Assembly (NCBI GenBank): GCA_037953745.1
Contig: JBAKBP010012239.1
Location: 1 to 64,000 of the forward strand
DNA from: Lithodes maja
Taxonomy: Eukaryota; Arthropoda; Malacostraca; Decapoda; Lithodidae
Direction of reading: 5' to 3'
DNA length: 64,000 nt
Shown: positions 10,206-22,696 of the stretch, piece by piece
Position numbering within the stretch: position 1 is the stretch's first letter
Layout of the letters: each line of letters opens with the position of its first letter
The notes under the pieces: model-generated
What the model saw: the letters and a program-made list of their open reading frames with translations, nothing else
Databases searched by the model: none
Told to the model about the DNA's origin: nothing
Position numbers and translations under genes: made by a program

Positions 10206-12133
10206 CAACAGAAAGCGTTCGAAACAAGGCAAACAGGATTCTCGGGTTCATTTTACGAGTGACTGCGAGTGTTATGCAAGAAGCACAGAGAAACTACGAT
10301 TACAATGCCAATGTTGTCATTTAGAATTAAGGTTATCATTGAAGTTTTCTGTAACTCCATTTTTACCCTAATAATATGTTTAATAGTATGTGCTGAAAAT
10401 TGTACACAGAATAATACAACTGTAAATATTAGATGGTCTTAGTTCATGGTGAGAGATAATTAGTTTGTACACAATGTTGTCTTCTTTAAACTTAATCTTC
10501 TTTCACATTATGGTATACCATTGAAATGACGAGGTTGGCGAGAACGGGCTCCAGTTCATATAAGATTGCAAACATCAAAACAAGGAGGGAACGAAGGAAG
10601 CCAAGTTTACCTGAGCACCCCATGACCTCAGGAACTTCTCAGATTCTATGGGACATAGGATATCTAGGACAGTCACCCCAGTTAAAGGGAAATCCTGATG
10701 TCCTATCAGGGCCGCAATTTTAAAACACACCCGCCAATCACCAGCCCCCATTTGTTCCAACCCCAGATTTGCAGTATAACGAAGAAATGTTTATGCAAAT
10801 GTAACAGCAAAACTGAATGCTACCGGAACAAATGGAACCAAGGAGGCCTATAAATTATGATGGACCTGGAGAACCATCTAACCTAATAATAGAAGAGAGC
10901 CTAGGCGAATTATTACCAAATTGGCCAAAGTGCTCCAATTATGAAGTAATCAGTATAATCATTTTCGCATGTATACTAGGCCACGTAACGAACCCCCTAG
11001 GTGTTCAATAAAATAGCCATTATATGTATGTACCTAATAATAATTCCCATGTATGTATTAGTTAAGTATTAATCATCACAACTTGATCACAATGTATTAC
11101 AATATCCCTTTTACCTTGAAGTCCTATAAGTAAGAGACGAGAATTAAGCCAAACAGTCTCAACTAAATATAGGAAAAGTATGCAAACAACCACTGGGGGT
11201 AACAACCACTGGGGGTAACAACCACTGGGGGTAACAACCACTGGGGGTAACAACCACTGGGGTAATGTCCTTAACTCTGAATAAGAACGGGATATCTAAC
11301 AGCAGTGGAACAATTGTCTTGCCTTTCCCCCTGCCCTGAGAGCTCGCCGAACCTGTTGTGTGCCTCCTGAAGTCTGGATCCTGAAGTCCTGATTGTGAAA
11401 AGCAGTTCATCCTGAAGTGCTGCCCTGTGGACCTACGTCTTCCTGAAGTGCTGCCCTGTGGACCTACGTTCAACATCGGCCAGACTTTCTCTCAGCCCTC
11501 TACCCTCCTTAATTACCCTAAGTGTTTCTGAGTATCTTACTTTGTGATTATTGATGTGAAGGTAAGGTTAAAGTATGTGAATATTACATTGCTTAATTAT
11601 TTAGAGATTTGTGTCCAAGATCCTTGTCCCTTGCGTATGTGTTAATCCCTCAGAATTTGTAGTAACTGTTATATAGATATGTGCCTAAGATCTAAGTGTT
11701 CAACTTTGATAATTACTTCCTAGAACGTACTACGCATACGTTACATACTTGTGTTCATAAAACGCACTTAGCTCAATACTCACAGACTTTCCTTGTATAT
11801 GTCTAATTCTATTATGTATGATACAAGTTGAAGTCGAAATGTATAACGTGTAATTATTCCCTTCTTTAAAATAAGAACCTGTGACCTAGAACCTACGCTC
11901 AATTTCATATTTTGTTTATCTCGGTCCCCCCTCGTGAAGAATTGTTATCAATTATCATATATACTTTCTTCCCGAGATCCTAAATCTACGCTCGTTTGTT
12001 TAAGCGTTATTCCCCTTATTGTATGAACTGTATTTATGTTCACTTGATTATTGATGTAGATAATTTTGATTCTTATCGTCTAGGAATTCTAGTCTTGCAT
12101 AGATCGATTATCTAATTATTCATCAATCCGAAT
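10206..12133. other. unassigned AT-rich spacer with two short tandem repeats
   Basis: No coding signal convinces me in this stretch. AACAACCACTGGGGGT is repeated five times at 11185-11264 (16-bp period). A ~30-bp unit starting TCCTGAAGTGCTGCCC occurs twice at about 11409-11468. It could be part of an old retroelement, but I see no diagnostic motif. Confidence 0.5.
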
Positions 12134-14615
12134 ACATAAGAACATAAGAAAATGGGAGTCTGCAGAAAGCCGATTGGCCTAAGCAAGGCAGATCCCTGTC
12201 CCACACAACCCCAATTACAAAGCCCAATTATAGGCTCAACACTCTAATACCCTGAGGATCATCTTACCAAAACGGTTAGAGATTTACGCAGGATTACGGG
12301 GGTCTGCAGAGCGCTGATTGGCCCAACCCGGCTGATCCCCCTTCACACCCAACCCTTCTCGTTCATATGCTTATCCAATTTTATCTTAAAGCTCCCTACC
12401 GTTTGTAATCCCACTATAGCACTTGGTAGGCCATTCCACCCATCTACAACTCTGTTACCAAACCAATATTTGCCTATATCTTTTCTGAAACGAAATTTAT
12501 CTAATTTGAAACCATTGGTACGAATTCTTTCGCTATCACTGAGCTTTAGTACATTTGTCATGTCCCCTTTGTTAATCCCACTAACCCACTTGAACACCTC
12601 TATCATAATTATCCCCTCTAACTCGGCGTCTCTCTAACGAATGTAAACCTAATTTCTTCAACCTTTCTTCATACGGAAGATTTCTAATATTATGGATCAT
12701 TTTTGTCATTCTACGTTGTACTCTCTCCAATGAATTTATGTCCATTCTGTAATAAGGACACCAAAATTGAACAGCATAATCCATATGGGGTCTCACTAAT
12801 GACAAGTAAAGTTTTAAGATAACATCAGCAGTTCTGTTACTCACACTCCTAGAGATGAACCCGAGAATCCTGTTTGCCTTGTTTCGAACGCTTATACATT
12901 GTTTTCTAGGCTTCAAATCATTGCTAACAAACACACCTAGATCTTTCTCACAATTCGAGTTTTCTAATTCCATATTAGCTAGTTTATATTTAACATTATT
13001 TTGCATGCATCTTCCCTATCTTTAATACCTTGCATTTGTCAATGTTAAACTTCATCTGCCAATTTACTGACCATTCGTGTAAGCCGTAAGGTATCTAGAT
13101 CCCTTTGAAGGCACTCTATATCTCTATCTGAATCAATTGTTCTCCCCATTTTGGTATCGTCTGCAAATTTACTTATCCTACTAGTTCTACCTAAATCAAG
13201 GTAATTTATGTATATAACAAACAACAAAGGACCTAATACAGATCCCTGGGGGACACCACTTTTGACTGCTCCCCATTCTGACTTCGTACCATTTATGCTG
13301 ACTCTCTGCTTCCTACCAATTAGCCATGACCTAATCCATCCCAACAACGCCCCACCTATTCCATGCGCCTCAACCTTTCTCATCAATCTCTCATGGGGGA
13401 CTCTGTCGAAAGCTTTACTGAAATATAAATATATTATATCATATGACTTGTCATTATCTACTGCTTCATATACCTCTGAGAAAAAACTAAGCAAATTAGT
13501 AAGGCAAGAACGTCCCTGAGTGAATCCATGCTGAGAAGAATTTATTAAATTAAATGTATCTAAGTCTAATTTTACTAGCAATAATTGACTCTAGTAGCTT
13601 TCCTATGATTGATGTAAGACTAATGAGACGGTAATTGGATGCTATTGATTTGTCACCTTTTTTGAAGATCGGAACTACGTTTGCAAGCTTCCAAGCTTCT
13701 GGAACTATACCTGTCTCTAATGACTTGTTAAATAGAAATGTTAACGGGTAACTTAACTCAACCCTACATTCTTTTAATACTCTAGCATATACCTCATCAG
13801 GACCAGGCAATATATGAGGTTTCAGTCTGTCAATTTCCTTAAGCACATCATGTCTACTTATAGTAACCGTACTTAACCTATTTTCTATACTATCGCTATA
13901 TACCTTACGGACTTCTGGAAACTGTGCCAAATTTTCATTAGTCAAAACGGAAAGAAATTGACTATTTAATGTACTGTACATTTCTAAATCATTTTCTGTC
14001 ATTTCTCCTGTCGAAGTTTTAAGGGGACCAATTACATCTCTAACCTTGGATTTATATCGTTGGTAAAAAGCTTTAGGATTATTTTTTGAGTCATTGGCAA
14101 CCTTAATTTCATAATATCTTTTTGCTTTCCTAATATCCTTTTTTACCTGTCTTGATAGATTCTGATAATAAGCAAGTAGGTGAATTTCGCCTTTCCTAAT
14201 TTTTCTATATATTCCTCTCTTTTGTCCTAGATCTAATAGTCTATTATTCATCCATTTTGGGTTGGTTCTGTGTTGATCTAAATTTTCTTTTGGGGATGTA
14301 TTTATTTTGTGCATTGAATACTGACTCGATAAAATTATCGTATGTATCTACCAAGGTTGACGTCTCTTCCTGACTTAAGATGACAGGTGCCTGAGAAGGG
14401 GTACACTCATTTGGACACCTGGATCGACTTAATTTTTTGACCATAGGGTCCGCTAATAGGGCTCTTCTTAACCCACCATAATTGGCTTTTCTGAAGTCAG
14501 GTATTAATGTTGTATTCTCTCTGGTATTACCTTTCCATTGTATATTAAAATACACAGAATTGTGGTCACTATTTCCTAGGTGGTCCCCTATCTCTACATT
14601 ATTTACCATATGTTC
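12134..14615 (-). mobile_element. 5'-truncated CR1 LINE with broken ORF2
   Basis: On the minus strand the element runs from the end of the endonuclease domain (SDHNSVYF, near 14550) through RT (GVPQGSVLGP and FADDTKMG blocks, 13150-13350) to the C-terminal region. It ends at 12134 in the CR1-type tail TTCTTATGTTCTTATG. ORF2 is split into at least five frames (14609-14244, 14314-13550, 13581-13045, 13006-12581, 12606-12343), so it is dead. It belongs to the same family as 39937-41796. Confidence 0.9.
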
Positions 14616-15636
14616 AATATATGTACCATATATACCATATATTTCTCATTTGTTCACCATTATATCATTTGGAGAATGGGTAAAATGTTATAATTTGACC
14701 AAAATCTTATATTATTTGTATCTTAGGCCCCATTTAGTGCTGTATTATAGTCAATAATTCAGTTCGAAAAATCCCACTTGGCTACCGACATCATTATATT
14801 AATCCACTGAGTATTTCGGCATATATAATACATTCTGTATGTACAGTCCCGGCCATAAGTCCCTTTCCACCCTTTTGCCCGTCTCTCTGAGAAATATGTA
14901 GATCTGTCACCGCCGCCTCGGACTATCGCATTAATGAGGTGTGAAGACCGATACGACTATAGATTAACCCTCCTGGCCAGGGCTGTATCTCCAAAGGACA
15001 GGGTGGGCTACCCGGGCGATCTGGCCAAAAAACGTCTAGGCCTAGGCTACCGAATTTTTGTTATTTTAACTGCTAGAAATTTGCCACGCATCTATACATG
15101 TAGTGCAGTTTCCAATCTGTAGACTGGCATTGAGTAGAGCTCTCTAAGTCAACTGGTTCAGTTGTGATGACGATTTCAGTGGAGAGCATTTTCAGGCGAT
15201 GTTAGCAATACGACGATCTTTTCACTACTGAAACAACGACATACAGACATACAATAACAAACGAGTCTTCTCCTTCTTGTTTTCGGAGGTGCGGTGACGC
15301 AACGATCGGCTTTGTTTACATGCGTCGGATGCACGGCGTTCAGACCAAGCTGAATAGGCTTTCAAGCTTAAAAGTCCTGAAAGGACACCCGGGCACCTGC
15401 CCTTATTCCGTGGTGTCATTTTAAAATGACAACCGGGCAGGAAGGGTTAACTTTACCCTACCTCCTTCCATATTCTCTCCTTACCTTCTTTCTTTCTTCG
15501 TTTCCCTTTTCCCTTTCTTATTGTGCTCCATCTAAACTAATATTATTTTGATGAGTGTGTTTGATATCTGTGTAGTATAACACCGTTATGCTAGCTAACT
15601 CCGCCCCCTACCTTAACTATTTGCATATTTATATAT

Positions 15637-15693
<57 letters not shown>

Positions 15694-15910
15694 GTGAAAT
15701 AATATCGATTATTTTTTATAGCACTCGCATAGAAGAGTTGTTCGTGGTCAATGTCTCATCACCTAGTATTAAGGTGTTCTTGATCCTGCTATATCAGAAG
15801 ACTACCTTTAATATTATTCTACATAGACTACACACAGTTGATTTCATTGAAATTGAGGAACAGCGTGGATTAAATACTTTACAATCAAACTACCGTCAAT
15901 TACCGTGTGA
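14616..15910. other. spacer without recognised genes
   Basis: This is AT-rich DNA with a short GC-richer stretch near 14880-15420 and a (GA)n microsatellite at 15641-15691. Short open frames here show no domain or bias I can support. Confidence 0.5.
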
Positions 15911-17062
15911 TTATGTAAGACCCTTCCTAAGCTAAATACAATGTTCACGGAGCAGTTAGAACGATATACTCTAATATATATTCCAAATTGGCATAGGACT
16001 GCATGTCTATTATGTAAGACTCTTCCTAAGCTAAATACAATGTTCACGGAGCAGTTAGAACGATATATTAGAAATTAGGAATTAGAAAACTCGAATTGTG
16101 AGAAAGATCTAGGTGTGTTTGTTAGCAATGATTTGAAGCCTAGACAACAGTGTATAAGCGTTCGAAACAAGGCAAACAAGATTCTCGGGTTCATCTCAAG
16201 GAGTGTGAGTAACAGAACTGCTGATGTTATCTTAAAACTTTACTTGTCATTAGTGAGACCCCATATGGATTATGCTGTTCAATTTTGGTGTCCTTATTAC
16301 AGAATGGACATAGATTCATTGGAGAGAGTACAACGTAGAATGACAAAAATTATCCATAATATTAGAAATCTTCCGTATAAAGAAAGGTTGAAGAAATTAG
16401 GCTTACATTCGTTAGAGAGACGCAGAGTTAGAGGGGATATGATAGAGGTGTTCAAGTGGGTTAGTGGGATTAACAAAGGGGACATGACAAATGTACTAAA
16501 GCTCAGTGATAGCGAAAGAACTCGTACCAATGGTTTCAAATTAGATAAATTTCGTTTCAGAAAAGATATAGGCAAATATTGGTTTGGTAACAGAGTTGTA
16601 GATGGGTGGAATGGACTACCAAGTGCTATAGTGGGATTAAAAACGATAGGGAGCTTTAAGATAAAATTGGATAAGCATATGGACGAGAAGGGTTGGGTGT
16701 GAAGGGGGATCAGCAGGGTTGGGCCAATCAGCGCTCTGCAGACCCCCGTAATCCTACGTTAATCTCTAACCGTTTTGGTAAGATGATCCTCAGGGTATTA
16801 GAGTGTTGAGCCTATAATTGGGCCTTGTAATTGGGGTTGTGTGGGACAGGGATCTGCCTTGCTTAGGCCAATCGGCTTTCTGCAGACTCCCATTTTCTTA
16901 TGTTCTTATGTTCTTATATACTCTAATATATATTCCAAGTTGGCATAGGACTGCATGTCTATTATGTAAGACCCTTCCTAAGCTAAATACAATGTTCACG
17001 GAGCAGTTAGAACGATATACTCTAATATATATTCCAAGTTGGCATAGGACTGCATGTCTATT
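15911..17062 (+). repeat. ~105-bp tandem repeat, interrupted by a CR1 insertion
   Basis: The unit begins near TATGTAAGACCCTTCC and ends near GGACTGCATGTCT. Units lie at about 15913-16013 and 16014-16065 (partial) before the CR1 copy, and at about 16915-17060 after it. The right flank resumes where the left one stops. Confidence 0.8.
16066..16918 (+). mobile_element. CR1 LINE, strongly 5'-truncated copy
   Basis: A 195-aa frame (16115-16702) gives the C-terminal part of CR1 ORF2 (VSNDLKPRQQCISVRNKANK onward). The CR1 3' UTR and a (TTCTTATG)n tail follow. The body is nearly identical to the 3' part of 39937-41796, implying recent activity. It sits inside the ~105-bp repeat; ATATA flanks both ends and may be a short target duplication. 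Confidence 0.9.
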
Positions 17063-17073
17063 TATATTTCACA

Positions 17074-17106
17074 GAGAGAGAGAGAGAGAGAGAGATTAAA
17101 CGAATA

Positions 17107-17142
<36 letters not shown>

Positions 17143-17225
17143 ATAAGCAAATTGTTTACTTGATACGATACGGACACTAACTCCTCTCCTTGCCTTGACT
17201 ATTTGCATGTTTATATTTCCAAGAT

Positions 17226-17263
<38 letters not shown>
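17074..17263. repeat. (GA)n and (TA)n microsatellites
   Basis: (GA)n at 17074-17094, (TA)n at 17110-17141 and (GA)n at 17229-17263. The flank to 17356 is unassigned. Confidence 0.9.
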
Positions 17264-17266
<3 letters not shown>

Positions 17267-17364
17267 ATTAAATCTGGAGTTAATAAAACACCGCATTAAT
17301 TACCTTAAACTGTTTACTTGACGATACAATAGTGACACAACTTACTAATCACATTTTTGCGTAT

Positions 17365-18484
17365 TGCAAGGGCGATTAAAATTCAGTATTGACACATTTC
17401 TTTTTCTAGGGATGGCCTTAAATCTGCATTAACTATACTAGTATGCAGTTTGATCTAAACTGTGTTTATTTATATTTGGAATGTAACACTTGTATGCTAG
17501 CTTCGCTCCTGATCTGATTATATTAATATCATATATATTAACGACCTTGATGTAGGAATAACTACCAAAATAAGTAAATTTGCAGGTTACACTAAAATAG
17601 GAAGAGTGATAAATTCTGATCATGATATTCAGGCTCTGCAAATAGATTAGATACACTACATTAATGGGCAGTAAATTGGCAGATGAAATTCAATGTAGAT
17701 AAAATAAATGCAGTATAGACAGGAGTGAATGGAGAATGCTTGTGAATAGTTGAGTGAAAACGTGGTGATTTGGAGTAAGGGGTCGGGCGTAAGTTGGACT
17801 AGATAATAGTCCATCAGGCGCCTGGCCCGGGGAGACGATTAATATGAAGGGTGCGCCTGGAAGTGTGGTGGGAGGGCTTGTGGCTTTGGCTCCGCTGCAT
17901 GTCTGCCTGCCGAGATCGGAACCTCTCCGGGTGGTCGGGGGCCGGGGGAGTGCTGGAGCGACCTTGGTGACCCTGGTCTCTGGGTCTTCTCCTGGGTGAC
18001 CTAGATGTGTGTGAATTTGTTTTTTATCTGTGTTTATTCGTTGTTTTATGTTGTTTTTGTGTTTTCCCTGTTCTTGCTCTGTCTTGAGTCAGCTACCCCC
18101 AAAATGGGGATTGGGCCTGAGCATATAGATAGAGATAGATAGATAGTAAAATTTGGGAAATCGATAAAAAATGCAGGATATAGATTACATGACGTGAATA
18201 TAAGAAACTCAGATAATGAAAAATATTTGGGAGTCATCGTCAACTGTGATTTTAAACCTATAAATCAATGCATTAGTGCTTTAAATAAGGCAAATAGAGT
18301 TCTCGGATATATCTAAGTGTGAGTAATAGAACAGCAGACGTAATGTAAAATCTACATCTCTGTTGGTCATTCAGCTCTGGGGAAAGCACTTGCTACAGAC
18401 AGCAATGCCTCCTGCCTCTTCCATACACATCTAACAAGTAGCCTTTGTGTGTTCTTACATGTAGTATACAATTTCCATGGGGAT

Positions 18485-18487
<3 letters not shown>
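17365..18487 (+). repeat. inverted-repeat arm A': CR1-like relic plus retroposon
   Basis: This is the reverse complement of 6801-7922. The CR1-like pieces read YINDLDVGITTK... at about 17520-17705 and SDNEKYLGVIVNCDFKP... at about 18150-18320, with stops in both. They are split by the retroposon at about 17712-18150. It ends in the same (TA)n/CCGGG tract as arm A. Confidence 0.85.
17712..18150 (+). mobile_element. retroposon with (GATA)n tail, complete copy
   Basis: It is GC-rich compared with its flanks and carries no ORF. It ends GGGCCTGAGCATATAGATAG and a short (GATA)n run, then the CR1 relic resumes in register. A SINE or a 5'-truncated LINE 3' end are both possible. Confidence 0.6.
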
Positions 18488-18526
<39 letters not shown>

Positions 18527-18549
18527 GGGTATATATATATATATATATT

Positions 18550-18620
18550 ACCCCCTCCCCCCCCCCACTCATATACAGTATATTAGGTGTGGGGGGGGGG
18601 GGGAATTAATTACACGATCT
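18550..18620. repeat. C-run / G-run inverted sequence
   Basis: A run of about 12 C and a run of about 14 G are separated by ~27 bases and could fold back on each other. The neighbouring GATCCCCCTTGGATC adds a short palindrome. Confidence 0.6.
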
Positions 18621-18809
18621 AGCCCGGGGTGGCGGATCTTCAGTTGATCCCCCTTGGATCAACACAGCTGTTCTAAACATATGATTCACAGGATGTAACT
18701 TAACATTACCTTACCTTGTGTTATGCTATGTTATTTTAGGTTAGATTAGGCTATGCAATATCCACTGTCATAATAATGGTTATCTGAATAATGTTAGGTA
18801 AGGCTATGG

Positions 18810-19235
18810 TACATCATATATCTTGTACTGATATGGTCGTGTTACATACCAATTTTAAGGAGGAAGATCGATATCAATATTTATTCTTATATAATAGGAA
18901 CAATATTATGGACAAATCGAAGTCCTGAACTTTGGCTATTCATATCAATACCACAAGATACTGGGTCTATATCACATATATTGTACTAATCTGGTTGTGG
19001 TACATACCAATTTTAATGAGGAAGATCGATATCAATATTGATTATAATATAAATACACAATTATTATTGAAAAATCGAAGTCCTGAACTTTGGATATTCA
19101 TATCAATACCACAAGATACTGGGGCTATATCACATATATTGTAATAATGTGGTTGTTTTACATACCAATTTCAAGGAGGAAGATCGATATCAATATTGAT
19201 TATAATATAAATACAAAAATATTATGGAAAATATT
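18810..19235 (+). repeat. ~157-bp tandem repeat, 2.7 copies
   Basis: CATACCAATT starts at 18847, 19003 and 19161, giving periods of 156 and 158. Each unit contains the palindrome GATCGATATC and the block AATCGAAGTCCTGAACTTTG. No coding potential is seen. Confidence 0.85.
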
Positions 19236-19787
19236 GCTGGTAGAGAATTGACGGAAAATCGCTCGTGTGATTCCTAGTTTATAGCGGGAAACATTGGTGT
19301 GTGTGTGTGTTTTTTTTTTTTTTTTTTGTCTGTGTGTGTGTTTGTGTGTGTCTGGGTGTGTGTTGTGTGCTTGTGTTGTGTGCTTGTGTTGTGTGTGTGT
19401 GTGTGTTTGTTTGTATGTGTGTGTGTGTCAGTGTGTGTATGTGTCTCTGTGTGTGTGTGTGTGTGATGTGTATGTAATAATATGAAAATGTTTACCTTTA
19501 ATGATTTGATGTTATAGATAAATAACGATATTAATCTTATGTTGGACTACAGTTGTAATTCAACATTCTAAATGTTTGATATTCGAACTTTGTAAAGTGT
19601 TTGTATTATAGACTAATGTAAAAATGTAGGCTGTGGTCAATAAACTGTCTATCTATCTATCTATCTATATGTATGTATGTGCGTGTGTGTGTGTGTGTGT
19701 GTAAGTTAAGTGTGTATGTGTATGTTTGTCCGGAAATTTTGGTAATGCTTGGTTTCATGTGGAGAGTTAATTTGTCATATATCCTTG

Positions 19788-19821
<34 letters not shown>

Positions 19822-20023
19822 AAAATATGTGTTTATATACATATGGACTTACCACACATACACACAGGTGGCATATACTGTATTTATCCCCATTTATCAT
19901 TACACATTCATATATATATATTTACTTTGCGCAACGACACACACATACAGTATGTAAAGACAAGCTAAATTAGTTTTCTTCTATATTCCAACTACTCCCT
20001 CTCGGGCATAGGCTGAGAGCCTG
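19236..20023. repeat. GT/CTAT/GA microsatellites and a retroposon-like 3' end
   Basis: GT-rich low-complexity DNA lies at 19290-19465. At about 19640 TCAATAAACTGT is followed by (CTAT)n, which resembles a retroposon 3' end with polyadenylation signal and repeat tail. (GT)n and (GA)n runs follow to 19820, then unassigned DNA. Confidence 0.55.
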
Positions 20024-20158
20024 TACAGTCTACGACAGAACTGCTGTCTTGGCCTGAGGCAATGTGTTAGTTCACTCACCTTTTAATAGATGGCACTTTA
20101 ATCGCTTCTAATAAAACGGGGCGGGGTTAATATAGAGGTTCGAAGGAGGAGGAGTCAA

Positions 20159-20197
<39 letters not shown>

Positions 20198-20429
20198 CGA
20201 GAACGGCACGCAGAATAAGTTTATTATAACATAAGAAACAGGCTATATTATAAAATTAGCCCATGCTGGATCACACATAAGTTACACACATTAGGTGTTG
20301 CGTTATTTATGGAATTTAATACACAGACAATCAAGTTTCTATCCTTCGCACTTTCCATTCCCCCCTCCTCCCCCTCTCCCTTTCACCCCAACTCTCCTTC
20401 TTCACCCGCTTCCTCTCCCCTCCCTCCCT

Positions 20430-20474
<45 letters not shown>

Positions 20475-20544
20475 GACATAAAAGATACCTTCTAAAATAC
20501 GCAGAATAATACTATGCGATTGTTTTGAATTTACATATACATAA

Positions 20545-20690
20545 TTTATTTTGTATTAATTTCACCACACCACCAAACGCCTCCAATGAAATTAATGAAA
20601 GCATGTATGTGATCCACCGGGATTCGAACCTGGGTTATCACACACATATTTTTAGACACCTTAACCATTACACCACCAAGACGGTTAAAG
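20545..20690 (-). mobile_element. tRNA-derived SINE (copy in C)
   Basis: On the minus strand an A-box-like TGGTGTAATGGTTAAG is followed by the B box GGTTCGAATCC, then a body with TTAATTTCATTGGA and GTTTGGTGGTGTGG. The same body follows tRNA-like heads at 54968 and 58618. The head does not fold as a clean tRNA. Confidence 0.65.
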
Positions 20691-20937
20691 GTTTATGCAC
20701 ACGCCTACGACTTATGAAATAAATAATAAATGTTAGGGATGACAAAAGTAACACATATATATTGATTAGCAATAGGATAACTAGCGAGGCAGCGAACAAC
20801 ACCTGTTACTCGCTGCCTCGCTAGATATCCTATTCCTAATTAAGCTACGATTCCCGAAGAACACGTCTATATTTGTTTATATATACTGTATATTAAGTGT
20901 AACAATAACACTTAGGATTTACGTTATTTGTGTTGGC

Positions 20938-21264
20938 TTAAGGGGAGGTCTCCACTTGAGGGATTTTTTTCTTGACCCCTTTCTCCCTCATGTTTAGCCC
21001 AATTGCTTTTGATATTATAAAACGTTTGCCCCATTAGTTTAGCGATTTCAAAAACTTTCACCCCATATTAAGACCTTTCGTGCAATTCAGGTGTCTATTT
21101 TATCCTGGCGAGCGATAGCGAGCCTGTAATATAAGAGGAACCGGCCTTCGGCCGGGACATTTTTCTACGGAAAAATGTACAAATTTATCTTGAAAGGGAC
21201 TCGAGGGGGTTGTAATTTTAAGGTTGATGGAGGTCTAGGGAACAAACTAAATACCTCCCCTTAA
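20938..21264. mobile_element. TTAA-flanked MITE family M2 (M2a)
   Basis: TTAAGGGGAGGT at the left end mirrors ACCTCCCCTTAA at the right end (327 bp). It carries the core GGCGAGCGATAGCGAGCC, then the hairpin CCGGCCTTCGGCCGG, then ATTTTTC...GAAAAAT. The core is shared with family M1. Its mirror copy is at 46178-46503. Confidence 0.8.
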
Positions 21265-22005
21265 GGAATAAGTTGGATAATACACATACTTGTGACCTCC
21301 ACAATTTGTAATGTTTGAGGAGACGGCGCTTCAACCTCTCTCCTCTGTCCATCACATTCAAGCACCAACCCACCCACACCAACACTAACACAGGATACAA
21401 AACAGACACACACACACTCACACCCAATAACATAAAACGCACATCACACACATGATCACATACAACGTAATGGGCACAAATCACTCACACATGATAACAT
21501 AAAACGCACACACACAAACACACATACACACACACATACACACATACACACATATACACCATACAGATCCACCCTAAGCCTTCGTTTCCGATGTCGCCAA
21601 TTGGCTAAAAATACAGACTACACACACATCCACAGCCATTCCAACGATACATATAACACCTACACATATAGGAGGCGGGAAATAACGAGCATGCTCACTC
21701 CCGCAATACAACTAGAGTAAGTACAACTAGAGAGTAAGTTCACACTGGTCCAGGCAAACTAGAAAAGGTATTAGCATTATTGAGGAGATGCTGCTGTCTT
21801 CAGTGCGTGTCATGGCCATCCTGAGCCTTACGACGTATACAGACTAATAACACACATAACAAAGCCACTATAACAACTTCGTCTCTCTCCAACACCCCTT
21901 CTCCCCTCTCTACACTCTTCAGAAAATAGGAAAAGTAGAAAGTAGCTACGAGGTGCCGTTGTGAAGGCTTATCCTTCAATACCTTCACCTGACCTGACCC
22001 AATCC

Positions 22006-22252
22006 GGGGATTAGCTGGTCCACAAGGGTGTGTGACATGAACCCAATAGAGAATTTGTGGGCCATCATGTCATGGAGTGAAATGTGGTTCAGGTTAGGAT
22101 TGGAAAGGGCGGGAGGAGTGGGATCGGGGGGCCGGGGGGGGGGGGGGGGGGGATCCGTCGCCGCCCTAATATAAGTTGGAAAATGTTTAAATCAGCTCCA
22201 ACGAGAATACAGGAGGTAGTTGATGCAGCTTGTGGGTGGAGATCATATTGAT
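22006..22252 (+). pseudogene. Tc1/mariner transposase C-terminal relic
   Basis: The frame DMNPIENLWAIM (near 22036-22071) is the conserved third catalytic block of Tc1-type DDE transposases; its E is the last catalytic residue. After a G-run, KSAPTRIQEVVDA... ending at a stop near 22250 resembles the family C-terminus. The G-run at 22130-22152 breaks the frame. The N-terminal two-thirds are not recognisable. The same relic is on the minus strand near 45380-45620. Confidence 0.6.
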
Positions 22253-22696
22253 TTCATAAATATAAATTGTAAATGTTTACATTTAAGATCCCTTTATATG
22301 TATTATATAATGTGTATGTGTTTCCAATGTTCACCGTAACATAATGATGGTGAAATAATACATATTAAATTAAATTCAAGGTAACATACACAGAACTATA
22401 GTATACTTTTAATTATGTTTGGACGATAATTTAAACAATACGAAGTAAAAATATAAAAGCCTAAACAATTTACAGTATATCAACTTTAAAACAACATAAC
22501 AAGATTGCTTGGATTATCGTTAATTGTTCAATTTGATGACTTACTTTATAGTAAATTATTACAATGGGTAACGCCGAACTGTTTACTGATAATGGGAAGC
22601 CACAGTAATTAAGCTAGTAATTAAGAATCCACTGAGAAAAGTATAATGCAATAATCATAGCGTGTCATATTACATGTTAAGGTAATATGTAATATG

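Noticed and set aside
11159..11476. 105-aa minus-strand frame
   Set aside because: Much of it is translation of the 16-bp and ~30-bp tandem repeats; no domain seen.
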